Shown: positions 46,553 to 56,900 of the stretch, piece after piece | Numbering within the stretch: the stretch's first letter is position 1 | How the letters are laid out: the number at the start of each line of letters is the position of its first letter | NCBI GenBank assembly: GCA_035546295.1 | Contig: DATKBT010000030.1 | Coordinates: forward strand, 1-64,000 | Length of the DNA: 64,000 nt | DNA from: DATKBT01 sp035546295 | Lineage (GTDB): Bacteria > Acidobacteriota > Thermoanaerobaculia > Multivoradales > Multivoraceae | Direction of reading: 5' to 3' | The notes under the pieces: model-generated | The model's input: the letters and a program-made list of their open reading frames with translations, nothing else | Databases searched by the model: none | Told to the model about the DNA's origin: nothing | Program-made: the position numbers and the translations under genes

Positions 46553-47203
46553 CTAGCGCCCACCGCTGAGGAGCTGTTCGATGCGGGCGGTGACCATCTC
46601 CATGGCGACGCGGTTCTCGCCGCCCTCGGGGACGATGACGTCGGCCCAGCGCTTCGACGGCTCGATGAACTCGAGGTGCATCGGGCGCACCGTCTCGAGA
46701 TACTGGCGGATCACGTCCGGCACCGTGCGTCCGCGCTCCTCGACGTCGCGCATCAGCCGTCGGATCAGCCTCACGTCAGCGTCGGTGTCGACGAAGATCT
46801 TGAAGTCGAGCAGATCACGAACCCGGGGCTCGGCGAACAGCAGGATGCCCTCGACCAGCACCACCGGGCGCGCCCCCGTGCGCTTCGTCTCGGGTCGTCG
46901 CCGGTGCCCGACGAAGTCGTAGACGGGAACCTCGACGTCGCGGCCGGCGCGCAGCGCGGCGAGCTGCTCCACCAAGAGGTCGGTGTCGAGCGCGTCCGGG
47001 TGGTCGAAGTTGTGGCGGCGCAGCTCCTCCGGGTCGCGCCACTCGATGTCCCGGTAGTAGGCATCCTGGACCAAAAAGGCGATCCGCGACGCCCCGACCG
47101 TGCGCAGGATCGTCTGCGCCACCGTCGTCTTGCCCGAGCCGCTGCCGCCGGCGACCCCGATGGTGGTCGCAGCCGTTCGTCGAGCCTTCTTTTCGGCGAC
47201 CAT
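46553..47203 (-). CDS. udk: Uridine kinase
   Basis: Salvage kinase converting uridine and cytidine to monophosphates. 216 residues. The P-loop is GVAGGSGSGKTTVAQTIL (residues about 16-33), VQDAYYRD carries the catalytic Asp, FDHPDALD and PVYDFVGHRR bind the nucleoside, and FVDTDADVRLIRRLMRDVEERGR is the lid. ATG 47203 is used, only 3 bases downstream of the transporter's stop on the same strand, so they may be co-transcribed. Confidence 0.95.
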   Translation of the reverse strand: MVAEKKARRTAATTIGVAGGSGSGKTTVAQTILRTVGASRIAFLVQDAYYRDIEWRDPEELRRHNFDHPDALDTDLLVEQLAALRAGRDVEVPVYDFVGHRRRPETKRTGARPVVLVEGILLFAEPRVRDLLDFKIFVDTDADVRLIRRLMRDVEERGRTVPDVIRQYLETVRPMHLEFIEPSKRWADVIVPEGGENRVAMEMVTARIEQLLSGGR

Positions 47204-47206
47204 CGA

Positions 47207-48976
47207 TCAGCCCGCCGTGAGCGGCCAGAAAATCGGTATCAACACCATCGACACCAGCCAGAACATGATCTTGATCGGCGCGCCGTAGATCACGTAGTCC
47301 GTGAAGCGGTAACCGCCGGGACCATAGACCATGGCGTTGGTCTGGTACCCATCGGGGTCAGGAAGCTCGCCGACGCGGCGTAGGCGACGGTCATCAGGAG
47401 CGGCTTGCTGTCGAGTCCCAGGGACTCGGCGGCGGTGAGCGCGATCGGCACCATCAGGACCGCCGTCGAGTTGTTGGAGACGATCTCGGAGATCAGGGCG
47501 GTCGCGAGATAGACCAGGGAGAGGACCGCGAACGGCCCGAGCGAGCGCCCCGCCGACGCCAGGGACCCGCCGATCAGGGCGGCCAGGCCGGTGTTCTCCA
47601 TCGCGATCCCGAGCGGCAGGATGGCGGCCAGCAGGAAGATCACCGTCCAGTTGATCGACTCGTAGGCCTGCTGCACGCGGATCGAGCGGCTCAGCAGCAG
47701 GGCGACGACGCCGAGGATCGACGCCTTGAGGATCGACATCAGGCCGAGCGAGGCCGCGATCACGACCACCGGGATGATCGCTACCGCGACCCACCAGCGC
47801 CGCGGCAGCGAGAGGCGGATGTCGAGCTCCTGGAGCGTCGTCGAGACGGTACAACGACTCGACCCGCGAGCGAGGGCCGAACACCAGGAGCGTGTCCCAC
47901 TGGCGCAGCTCGATCGAGGTCAGCTTCTCGCGGATCATCTCGCCGGTCCGGTTGAGCGCCAGCACGAAGCAGCCGAAGCGGCGGCGGAAGTCGATCTCCT
48001 TGATGGTGCGCCCGTTGAGCCGCGACAGCGGCGAGAGCTGGACCTCGACCAGGATGTTGTTGCCGGCCGCGAGGTCCTTGTCCTCGAGCTTGACGTCGGT
48101 CAAGAGGAGCAGCCCGTACTGCTCCCGAAACGACAGGATGCCCTCCATCGCGCCGCGCACGATCAGCACGTCGCCGCCCTCGAGCGAGAGGCTGCGCAGG
48201 TCGAACGCGATGCGCTCGGCGCCGCGCAGCACCTCCAGCACGTTGAGCTGGAAGCGCTCGTTGAGGTGGGCGTCGACCACCGTCTGGCCGGCCAGGCGGG
48301 AGCCGGACGGGATGCGCAGCTCGGTCAGGTAGTTCCCGAGGCGGTACTTGCCGGTGAGGTCCGAGGGCTGGACCCGTGCCGGCAGGAGGCGCACCAGCAG
48401 CAGCGTGTAGGCGCCGCCGATCACGAACAGCACCGAGCCGAGCGGCAGGAACTCGAAGACCCGGAAGGGGTCCTCGCCGTGGTCCTCGGCGAGTGCGCTG
48501 ACCAGCAGGTTGGTCGAGGTGCCGATCAGGGTGCAGGAGCCGCCGACGATGCTGAGGTAGGACAGCGGGAGCAGGATCTTCGAAGCGCTGATGCCGTAGT
48601 GCCGCGAGAGCTGGAGCCCGAGCGGCAGGAAGAGCGCGACCGCGGCGGTGTTGTTGATGAACGCCGAGAGCACGCCGCCGACCACCAGCAGGGAGGCGAT
48701 GGCGAGCCAGCTCGAGGTTCCGGCGAGCTGGGACACCTTCTGGCCGAAGCGCCGGACCAGCCCCGTATGGATCAGCGCCTGGCTCAGGATGAACATCATC
48801 ATCACCGTGATCACGGCCGGGTTGGAGAAGCCCGAGATCGCCTGTTCGGCGGTGATCAGGTCGAACACCAGGAGCAGCGCCAGCGAGGTCAGCGCGACCA
48901 CGTCGATCGGCATCCAGTCCAGGCTGAACGCCAGGAAGGTCACGACCAGGATGGCGATGAGGATCGGGATTTCCAT
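47207..48976 (-). pseudogene. SLC13/CitT-type anion transporter with TrkA_C domains, two frameshifts
   Basis: Read from ATG 48976, the chain has an SLC13 (DASS) permease first half (ITVMMMFILSQALIHTG, SAFINNTAAVALFLPLG, LIGTSTNLLVS) and two RCK_C/TrkA_C-like modules (GNYLTELRIPSGSRLAGQTV; LVEVQLSPLSRLNGRTIKEI). At about 47836-47840, after VESLYRL, the frame changes: continuing in the second frame gives LQELDIRLSLPRRWWVAVAI, the permease second half, including SNNSTAVLMVPIAL. At about 47348-47352 (LTPMG) the frame returns and ends with YQTNAMVYGPGGYRF and FWPLTAG. One base is gained and one lost, so the two errors cancel. Sequencing or assembly error is possible. If real, it is a pseudogene. 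Confidence 0.8.
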
Positions 48977-49180
48977 GGCGAAGCGGCGAGCGCCGCGCCC
49001 TCGCCGCGAGGCCGATGAGGCGCCGGAGAGCCGGTCGCATAGTATCGATCGGTTCCCACCTCCCTGCCGGCTCCGCGACCAAGGGGCTGCCGGGCGACGC
49101 TGCCCGGTCGCTCGCGGCCGCGCGGCCCGCAGGAGCGAACCGGCCGGCGCGGAATAAGGCGCGGCCGCTCCCTCGTTGCG

Positions 49181-50287
49181 ATGCCTGCAGATGACCGAAA
49201 CCCTCCTGACCACCTTTTGCGTCTGGTGAAGGCGCATCGAGTGACGGCGGAGGCGAAGAGCGCTCGCGGCGGGACCCGACGAGCTGCGATCTCGATGGCG
49301 GACGGAACCGAATCCATGAGCTCCCCCGAATCGATCGTGTCGGTGGCTGGAGCTGCCGCGGGTGCCGTGACGGCGACGCTCCCATCCCCGGCTGCCGATC
49401 CCGCGCCCGCCGTCGGCCCGGCGGTCGAGACGGTGCCGGTCCCGCCCAGGAGGTGGCGAGGGTCGCTCGCGCCGCTGATGCTGGCGGGAGGCATCGGTGC
49501 CCTCGGCGTTCTGCGCCAGCGCTTCCAGCACGGCCAGATGTTCCTTCCCGAGCGCTACCCCAACGGTCTGTGGCAGCCCCAGAGCTACGGCGTCGCCGCC
49601 GAGGACGTCTGGTTCTCGTCGGCCGATGGGACGCGGCTGCACGGGTGGTGGATGCCCGCGCGGCGGGCGCGGGGGACGGTGCTCTATTGTCACGGCAACG
49701 CCGGCAACATCACCAACCGAATCGGCGCCTATCGCCTGCTCCACCGGGCGCGCCTCAACGTCTTCGCGTTCGACTACCGGGGCTACGGGCGCAGCGAAGG
49801 CCGACCCAGCGAGCCGGGGGTGCTGGCGGACGCGCGCGCCGCCCACGACTCTCTGGTCAACGAGATCGAGGAGAGCCCGGAACGGATCCTCTTCTTCGGG
49901 CACTCGCTGGGGGGCGCCATCGCCATCGACTGCGCGCTGCACCGACGCGGCGTCGGGCTGGTGGTGCAGTCGTCGTTCACCAACGTCCGAGAGATGGCGC
50001 GCGTCCGCTTCCCCAGCCTGCCGATGCACCTGGTGGCGCGCAACCAGTTTCGCAGTCTCGACAAGGTCTCCCAGGTCACCATCCCCAAGCTCTTCATCCA
50101 CGGCACAGCGGACGAGACGATCCCGGTGCGGCTGGGGCGGCGGCTGTTCGAGCACGCGTCGGATCCGAAGGAGTGGTACGAGGTGCCTCACGCCGGTCAC
50201 AACGACGTCCCGCTCCACGGCGGCCTGCGCTACCTCTGGAAGCTGATCGGCTTCGCCAAGCGCGCGATCCGCGGCGCTCGCGCGTAG
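49181..50287 (+). CDS. Alpha/beta hydrolase (BEM46/ABHD-like)
   Basis: A 368-residue protein. The conserved fold begins near residue 135 (GVAAEDVWFSSADGTRLHGWWMPA) after a Pro/Ala-rich region with a possible membrane segment (LAPLMLAGGIGALGVL). YCHGNAGNITNRIGAYR, FDYRGYGRSEGRPSEPG and FFGHSLGGAIAI (nucleophile Ser) match BEM46/ABHD12-16-like serine hydrolases, with Asp in IHGTADETIPV and His in PHAGHNDVPLHG. The start is unclear: ATG 49181, 49295 and 49316 are all possible and the upstream region lacks conservation. Divergent from the transporter. Substrate unknown. Confidence 0.8.
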   Translation: MPADDRNPPDHLLRLVKAHRVTAEAKSARGGTRRAAISMADGTESMSSPESIVSVAGAAAGAVTATLPSPAADPAPAVGPAVETVPVPPRRWRGSLAPLMLAGGIGALGVLRQRFQHGQMFLPERYPNGLWQPQSYGVAAEDVWFSSADGTRLHGWWMPARRARGTVLYCHGNAGNITNRIGAYRLLHRARLNVFAFDYRGYGRSEGRPSEPGVLADARAAHDSLVNEIEESPERILFFGHSLGGAIAIDCALHRRGVGLVVQSSFTNVREMARVRFPSLPMHLVARNQFRSLDKVSQVTIPKLFIHGTADETIPVRLGRRLFEHASDPKEWYEVPHAGHNDVPLHGGLRYLWKLIGFAKRAIRGARA

Positions 50288-50443
50288 GCGCGACGAATCC
50301 GCCGGTGCGGCACCTGCCGCCCCGATCTCCGGACCACCCCGCTCGCAGGGGGGCCGGCAGCGCGCTGTGGATCTGCCGCGCTGACGGCAGCCGGTCTGAC
50401 GAGCTCGCGACGGCGCCGGTCTTGCGACCACTCGCGGGAGGAC

Positions 50444-51271
50444 CTACCTCTCGAGCCGGCGGTGCTCCTCGACCGGGATCTTTCCGCGCACGGAGTCGAC
50501 CCGATCCAGGTCGATCTCGGCGAGCGCGATCCCGGGGCCCTCCGGGACGGTGGTGAGGACGTGCCCCCACGGGTCGACGATCGCCGCGTGCCCGTGGCTG
50601 TGGCGCAGGCCGCGGTCGTCGTGCCGCCCGGCTTGCGCCGCGGCGATCACGTAGCACTGGGTCTCGATGGCGCGGGCGCGCAGCAGCGGCTCCCAGTGGT
50701 CCTTGCCGGTGGTGGCCGTGAACGCCGACGGGACGGTGAGCACCTGCGCCCCCTCCCGCCTGAGCCTGCGGTAGAGCTCGCCGAAGCGCAGGTCGTAGCA
50801 GATGGTGAGCCCGAGCCGGGCCAGCGGGGTGTCGACGCAGACGACGTCCTCGCCGGGGACGACGGTCGCCGACTCGCGGAAGCGGACCTCGTCGGAGACG
50901 TCGACGTCGAACAGGTGGATCTTGCGGTAGACGGCGAGGCGCTCGCCGTTGGGGCCGAAGAGCACGCTGGTGTTGAAGCAGCGCGTCTCCTCGGAGCTCT
51001 TCTCGTTGAACGAGCCGAGCAGCAGGTGGATCTCGAGCTCGGCGGCGAGCTCCGAGAAGCGGCGGCAGGTGGAGCCGTCGAGCGGCTGGGCGCGGCGCAC
51101 CTTCTCCTCGTGCGGACCGAGGTAGTTGGTGTTCTCGGGGGTCGAGACGAAGCGGGCGCCGCGCTCGGCGGCGAGCCGGACGAGCTCGCTCGCCTGGCGC
51201 CAGTTGCCCTCCTCGTCCGAGCTCCCGTTGAGCTGGATCACCGCGGCCAGGAAGCGACGCGAGTCGCTCAT
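50444..51271 (-). CDS. Carbon-nitrogen hydrolase (Nit1/omega-amidase-like)
   Basis: A 275-residue nitrilase-superfamily enzyme. The catalytic triad is present: E46 in STPENTNYL, K117 in VYRKIHLFDVDV, and C158 in LTICYDLRFGELYR. The HLFDVDV and CYDLRF blocks are those of the Nit1/omega-amidase branch, which hydrolyses deaminated glutathione or alpha-ketoglutaramate. The ATG at 51271 overlaps the aminotransferase stop. The pairing with a transaminase suits removal of side products of glutamine transamination, but this is inference. Confidence 0.88.
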   Translation of the reverse strand: MSDSRRFLAAVIQLNGSSDEEGNWRQASELVRLAAERGARFVSTPENTNYLGPHEEKVRRAQPLDGSTCRRFSELAAELEIHLLLGSFNEKSSEETRCFNTSVLFGPNGERLAVYRKIHLFDVDVSDEVRFRESATVVPGEDVVCVDTPLARLGLTICYDLRFGELYRRLRREGAQVLTVPSAFTATTGKDHWEPLLRARAIETQCYVIAAAQAGRHDDRGLRHSHGHAAIVDPWGHVLTTVPEGPGIALAEIDLDRVDSVRGKIPVEEHRRLER

Positions 51272-52458
51272 CGAGACCCTCCCGTCGCTGGCGCGGTTCG
51301 CGCTTCGCGAGCGCGGCCTTCGAGCAGGGCCCGCAGGGCGCGCACGCCCCGCTCGGTCCGGGCCGGGTCGACCGCCGTGAAGCACAGCCGCACCCACGAG
51401 TCGTAGGGACCGAAGCTCGGCCCGGGCGCCAGGAACAGATCGTGGTCGGCGCAGTCCTCGAGGAATCCGATCAGCCCCCGCTCGTCGAGCGCGTCGGCGA
51501 CGTCGAGGAAGAGGAAGGTCCCCCCCTCGGGCGCTTCGACGCCCAGGATCTCGGCGGCCTTCTCGCCCGCGGCGTGGTAGCGGGCGCGCGCGTCCGCGAT
51601 CCAGCCGTCCCCGTCCCGCAGCGCTCGCAGCGCGGCGTGCTGGCTCGCGGTCGCAGTCGAGTAGAAGGTGTGCGTTCCCAGCCGCTGAGCGCCGGCGACG
51701 ACCTCGGCGGGCCCGACCAGCCAGCCGCAGCGGTTGCCGGCCATGCCGTAGGCCTTGGAGAACGAGTGGGCGGCCACGGTGCGTTCGGGCGCCAGAGCGA
51801 AGACCGCGGTGTGCTCGCCTCGAAAGACGTGGTCTTCGTAGACCTCGTCGGAGATCACCCAGAGGTCGTGGTCGCTCGCCCACTCGACCATGGCCTCGAT
51901 CGAGGCTCGCGGCAACACCCGCCCCGACGGGTTGTTGGGACTCGACAGGTAGAGCGCGGCGGTGCGCTCGCTCGCCGCGGCGTCGAGCCGAGAGCACAGC
52001 TCCTCGGGCGCGGCGACATCGAGGATCGGAACCGGCACCGGGACGCCCCGACACGCCCTCACGATGCCCGCGATCAGCGGCCAGAACGGGGCCGCGATGA
52101 GGACCTCGTCACCGGGATCGAGCAGCGCGTGGAGCACGGCATTGAGGCCGGCGGTGGCGCCCGCGGTGACGAAGAGGTTGGCGCGCTCGACGGCGACGCC
52201 TGTACGCTGCCGGGTCCGCTCGACGAGCAGATCGCGGAGCTCGTCGAGACCGGCCGGCTCGGTGTAGCGATGGAGACCTGGGATCCGAGAGCTGTGGAGG
52301 CTCTCCATGCGGGCGGCGTGGAGCGGCTCCAGCCAGGTGTCGCCGACGTGGAACGGGTAGACCTCGCCGGTCGCGCGGGCGATGCGGTGGGCGAGGGCCG
52401 AGAACACGGACCCGCGGATCGAGCGGGCGGTCTCGGAAAATGCGGGCGCGCGGGGCAC
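51268..52458 (-). CDS. PLP-dependent class I/II aminotransferase
   Basis: A 396-residue fold-type I aminotransferase. It has the PLP-binding Lys in AAHSFSKAYGMAGNRCGWLVG, the substrate-side YLSSPNNPSGRVLPRAS and the aromatic-stacking Tyr region ISDEVYEDHVF. The C-terminal Arg for the carboxylate is in WVRLCFT. The start is taken as GTG 52458 (VPRAPAFSETARSIRGS), since typical N-termini of this group begin about here. The gene is coupled to the nitrilase by 4 bases. Amino acid specificity cannot be read. Confidence 0.87.
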   Translation of the reverse strand: MPRAPAFSETARSIRGSVFSALAHRIARATGEVYPFHVGDTWLEPLHAARMESLHSSRIPGLHRYTEPAGLDELRDLLVERTRQRTGVAVERANLFVTAGATAGLNAVLHALLDPGDEVLIAAPFWPLIAGIVRACRGVPVPVPILDVAAPEELCSRLDAAASERTAALYLSSPNNPSGRVLPRASIEAMVEWASDHDLWVISDEVYEDHVFRGEHTAVFALAPERTVAAHSFSKAYGMAGNRCGWLVGPAEVVAGAQRLGTHTFYSTATASQHAALRALRDGDGWIADARARYHAAGEKAAEILGVEAPEGGTFLFLDVADALDERGLIGFLEDCADHDLFLAPGPSFGPYDSWVRLCFTAVDPARTERGVRALRALLEGRAREARTAPATGGSR

Positions 52459-52524
52459 GAGGAGAGAATACCCGCTCAGCCGCCGAGGCGTGGGCGTGAT
52501 CGGTGTCACAATGTCGCGCCGCCG

Positions 52525-53745
52525 ATGAAGATCCTCCTCGCCGTCGGACGCGACCCGTGGCCGCCGCGTCGCGGCGACCAGCTGCGTGCGAACCAGCTCC
52601 TCGAAGCCCTCGGCGAGGCCCACGAGGTGACGGTGCTGGCGCCGTTCCAGCAGACGGCGGTCGGCGCCGCCGACGGCACTGACGGCGGGGAGCAGGCGCC
52701 GGCGTCGGTGCGGGTCGAGCGCTATCGGCGCACGCTCGCCGAGCGCGGGATCGGGCTGCTCGGGGCGGTCCTCGGTGGCCGTCCGCTCCAGTCGGGGCTC
52801 TACGTCGCCCGTGAGCTCGACCGGCGGCTGGGCTCGCTGGCCCGGGAGGCCGACCTCGTCGTCGTCCAGCTCGCTCGCCTCGAGCGGGCGGTGCGGCGGC
52901 TGCGCGCCTCTGCGCCTCGCCGTCCAGTGATCGTCGATCTGGTCGACGCGCTCTCGCTCGGCGTCTCGTCGCGCGCTCGCGTCGACCTCCCGGTTCGCCG
53001 GCCGCTGCTGCGGCTCGAGGCCAGCCGGCTCCGTCGCCTCGAGCTCGAGCTGGTTCGCGGGTGCGCGGCGGCGATGGTGGTGGCTGCGCGCGACCGGGAG
53101 GCGATTGCGGGCGCGGACGAGCCGGCACGGCGCCGGCTGTCGGTGGTGCCGCTCGCGCTCGACGCCGCGGGCGCTGCGGCGACTCGGGAGCGTGCTGCGG
53201 GCCGCATCGTGCTGAGCGGGAATCTCGGCTACTTCGTCAATCGGGACGCGGTGCTGTGGACTCTTCGAGAGCTGTGGCCTGCGCTCCGAGAGGCACGGCC
53301 CGGGGTCGAGCTGCTGGTTGCGGGGGCGCGCCCCGACGCCGGCCTGCGCCGAGCGGTCGCGCACTCGGGCGCGCGGCTGCTGGCCGATCCCTCGAGCCTC
53401 GCCGAGGTGTTGTCGCGGGCTGCCGTGTCGCTGGCGCCGTTGCGCTGCGGCTCGGGGACTCCGGTGAAGATCCTCGAAGCCTGGGCGGCCGGCGTGCCCG
53501 TGGTCGCCTCCCCCTATGCGGCGGCCGGGACGCTGGCGGTCGCCGGCCGGGAGCTGCTGGTCGCCGAGGGCCGGGAGCAGTGGGTGGCCGCGATCCTGCG
53601 CCTGCTCGACGACCGCGACTCGGCGGCGCGGCTGGTCGCGTCCGGCCGCGCTCTGCTCGAGCGCGAGCACTCGCGGCCGCGGGTCCGCGAGGCGCTGGCT
53701 GCGGTCGTCGAGGCTGCGACCGGCCGAGGCGGCGACGCCTCGTGA
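52525..53745 (+). CDS. GT4-type glycosyltransferase
   Basis: A 406-residue GT-B fold protein. The start MKILLAVGRDPWPPRRGDQLRANQLLEAL and the C-terminal donor site (APLRCGSGTPVKILEAWAAGVPVVASPYAAAGTLAV, with the E-x7-E-like motif in KILEAWAAGVPVVAS) identify a family 4 retaining glycosyltransferase. The N-terminal acceptor domain has ADLVVVQLARLERAV. The donor and acceptor are unknown; a role in capsule, exopolysaccharide or lipid glycosylation is plausible. It is divergent from the aminotransferase gene with only 66 bp between. Confidence 0.85.
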   Translation: MKILLAVGRDPWPPRRGDQLRANQLLEALGEAHEVTVLAPFQQTAVGAADGTDGGEQAPASVRVERYRRTLAERGIGLLGAVLGGRPLQSGLYVARELDRRLGSLAREADLVVVQLARLERAVRRLRASAPRRPVIVDLVDALSLGVSSRARVDLPVRRPLLRLEASRLRRLELELVRGCAAAMVVAARDREAIAGADEPARRRLSVVPLALDAAGAAATRERAAGRIVLSGNLGYFVNRDAVLWTLRELWPALREARPGVELLVAGARPDAGLRRAVAHSGARLLADPSSLAEVLSRAAVSLAPLRCGSGTPVKILEAWAAGVPVVASPYAAAGTLAVAGRELLVAEGREQWVAAILRLLDDRDSAARLVASGRALLEREHSRPRVREALAAVVEAATGRGGDAS

Positions 53746-53943
53746 TCCCGTCGGGCGCGGAGCTTGCAGCTCCGCGGAATGCTCCCGACGGGGCGGGCGC
53801 CCTTGGTCGGTTGCGGCTGTGTTCTCGCGGCTCTGGTAGGGTGCGTCGGCAGATCGCGGGGCGGCTCGCGCCTCGTCTCTCTGCCGGGACTTGGGCCGGG
53901 ACTTGGCGGAGATGGGGATGGGGAGGGGAACAGAGCAGACAGC

Positions 53944-56900
53944 ATGTGCGGCATCATCGCGATCCTCCGCCGCCGGAGCACTTCCCCGGCGCCCGATCTC
54001 GAGCAGCTCGAAGCCGAGCTGAGGCAGTCGCTCGGCGACATCGACGGGGAGGTTTCCGATCCGTCCCTGGCGCACCGGCTCGAGCGCGTGGCCGTCCGGC
54101 TGGCGAAGGCCGATCGCCAGCTCGCGACCGCCGCGGGCGTGCGGGCGTTGGTGCTCGACCGCGACGCTGAGAGGTCGCTTCGGGAGATCGTCGGCGAGCT
54201 GCGCGACCGCGTGGAGGCCCTCGAGGCCGCGCTCGACCGTGCCCCCGTCGACAGCCGTGGCGTGGAGTCCCTCAACGCCGGGCTGGTTTCTCTGCGCGAC
54301 GTCGTCTTCTCGCTCGAGCGTGATCGCCTCGACGGAGCGCGCGCGGTGCGCGAGCTCGCGCGAGGGCACGAGCACGAGGCCGCGGTCACGGCCCTGTTCT
54401 CGATCCACCAGACGCTGCGCGCCCTCGACCGCCTCGAGGTGCGCGGTCGCGATTCCGCGGGTCTGGTCGTCGTGCTGCGCAACCTGGAGCTCGACGCGGA
54501 GTCCGCGCCGGTCTCGGAGCAGCTCGCCTCCCGCGCCGACCCGCTGCTCGGCCATCGGGCGGTCCGGCTCCTGCCGGCTGCCGGCGAGGGTCAGGGCACG
54601 CTGACGTTGGCCTACAAGCGGGCTGCCGAGATCGGAGAGCTCGGCGACAACGTCCGTTTCCTGCGCGAGGCGATCCGCGACGACGACCTCCTGCACCTCG
54701 CGCTCGCGGGAGCTCGCATCGAGGCGACCGTGATCGGGCACACCCGCTGGGCCAGCGTCGGCATGATCTCCGAGGCGAACGCCCACCCGCTCGACGAGCG
54801 AACGAGCGTCGAGCCGCTCGGCAACGGGGCGTCGGTGATCGCCGTCCTCAACGGCGACGTCGACAACTACGCCGACCTCAAGGCGGCGGCCGGGCTCCGA
54901 TTCCCGGAGGCGATCACCACCGACGCCAAGGTGATCCCGGCGCTGGTGTCGACGCGGGTCGCGCGCGGGGTCGAGCCGGTCGACGCGTTTCGCGAGACGG
55001 TGGCGGCTTTCGAGGGCTCGGTGGCGATCGTGGCCCTTGACCTGGCGCGCCCGGACCGGCTCTGGTTGGCGACGGCCGGCAGCGGCCAGGGGCTCTACGT
55101 CGGTCTCTCGCCCGACGACCTCTCCCCCGATCACGAAGCGAGCGCCGAGGGCGTCTTCATGGTCGCCAGCGAGCCCTATGGCCTGGTCGAGCAGACCCGC
55201 AGGTACCTGCGGCTCGACGGCACCCGCGGCGGCCAGGTCGTGGTGCTCGACGGCGACGCGGCAGGCCGCCTGACGGGGATCGAGCGACGGGGGTACGACG
55301 GCAGCGAGCTGCCGGTGGCGGAGAGCGAGCTGGTGGTCGCCGATCTGACCACCCGCGACATCGACCGGGGCGACGCACCGCACTACCTGCGCAAGGAGAT
55401 CGCCGAGGCGCCGCGGTCCTTCGCCAAGACCCTGCGCGGCAAGATCGTCGGTCCGGAAGGCGCGAAGCGGGTCGAGCTCACCGAGGAGACGATTCCGCCG
55501 GACATCGCGAGCCGTCTCGAGAACGGCTCGTTCCGCCGAATCCTGGTCATCGGCCAGGGGACCGCAGCGGTCGCCGGCGCCGGAGTGGCCGAGGCCCTCG
55601 AGCGCGCGCTCGCGCTGGAGCCCCTGGCTCCCAGCGTCACGTCCCTGTGCGCGACCGAGCTGAGCGGCTTTCAGCTTCGCGACGACATGAGCGACTGCCT
55701 GGTGGTGGCGGTCAGCCAGTCGGGCACGACCACCGACACCAACCGCACGGTCGACCTGGCGCGCTCGCGGGGAGCGGCGGTGCTCGCCATCGTCAACCGT
55801 CGCCACTCCGACCTGGTGTCGAAGGCCGACGGCGTGTTGTACACCTCCGACGGCCGCGACGTGGAGATGAGCGTCGCGTCGACCAAGGCCTTCTACTCGC
55901 AGATCGCGGCGGGAGTGCTCCTGGCCTCGGCGATCGCCGATCGGGTTCACGGGGGGCCTTCAGGCGGCGCCGCCCGGCAGGCCCTGCTCGCCGCGCTGGC
56001 GCGGCTCCCCGAGGCGATGCGTCGCGTGATCGACGAGCGCTCGGCCGAGATCGCGCGCGTCGCCGAGCAGCTGGCGCCGCCCAGGCGCTACTGGGCGCTG
56101 GTCGGCAACGGGCCGAATCGCATCGCCGCTCGAGAGGTGAGGATCAAGCTCTCGGAGCTCTGCTACAAGTCGATCGCCTGCGACGCCACCGAGGACAAGA
56201 AGCACATCGACCTCTCCTCGGAGCCCTTGATCCTGGTCTGTGCGGCGGGCCTGGTGGGCTCGACCGCCGACGACGTGGCGAAGGAAGTCGCCATCTACCG
56301 CGCGCACAAGGCGACGCCGGTGGTCATCTGCAGCGAGGGGGAGTCGCGCTTCGCGGCCGCGGTCGAGCGCATCGAGGTGCCGCGCGTGCACCCGGCGCTC
56401 GACTTCGTGCTCTCGGCCGTGGTTGGACATCTGTTCGGCTACTTCGCAGCCCAGGCGATCGACACCCAGGCGCGTCCGCTGCGGCGCATCCGCGGCGCAA
56501 TCGAGTCGGCGGTGCAGCGCTGGCCGTCCGGCGACGGCACGGTCGAGCCGCTCGCCCTGCTGGCGAGCGAGATCGCCGAGCCGGCGCGCGCCTTCTCTCG
56601 CGGGCTCGCCGAGCGACGCTACGACGGCCATCTCGAGGCCAGCACCGCCCTCCCGCTCTGGCGGCTGCTCCACGTGCTGGATCGTCCCGACGCCCTCGAC
56701 ACCTACGCTCGCGAGTGGGGGCGGCCGGCGTCCCCAGGCCCGTTCCTCGAGGACCTCGCCGCGGCCGCCACGCGAGCCATCGACGAGCTGACGCGTCCGA
56801 TCGACGCGATCAAGCACCAGGCGAAGACGGTCACCGTCGGCATCTCGCGTAGCGACGAGGCGCTCTTCTCGGTGCCGCTCGTCAAGGCGCTCCTCGAGAC

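Noticed and set aside
51268..55950. A 1560-codon open frame on the minus strand covering the glycosyltransferase and part of the GlmS-like gene
   Set aside because: Only its last 396 codons resemble a protein (aminotransferase). The rest is antisense to well-conserved genes and is an effect of high GC.
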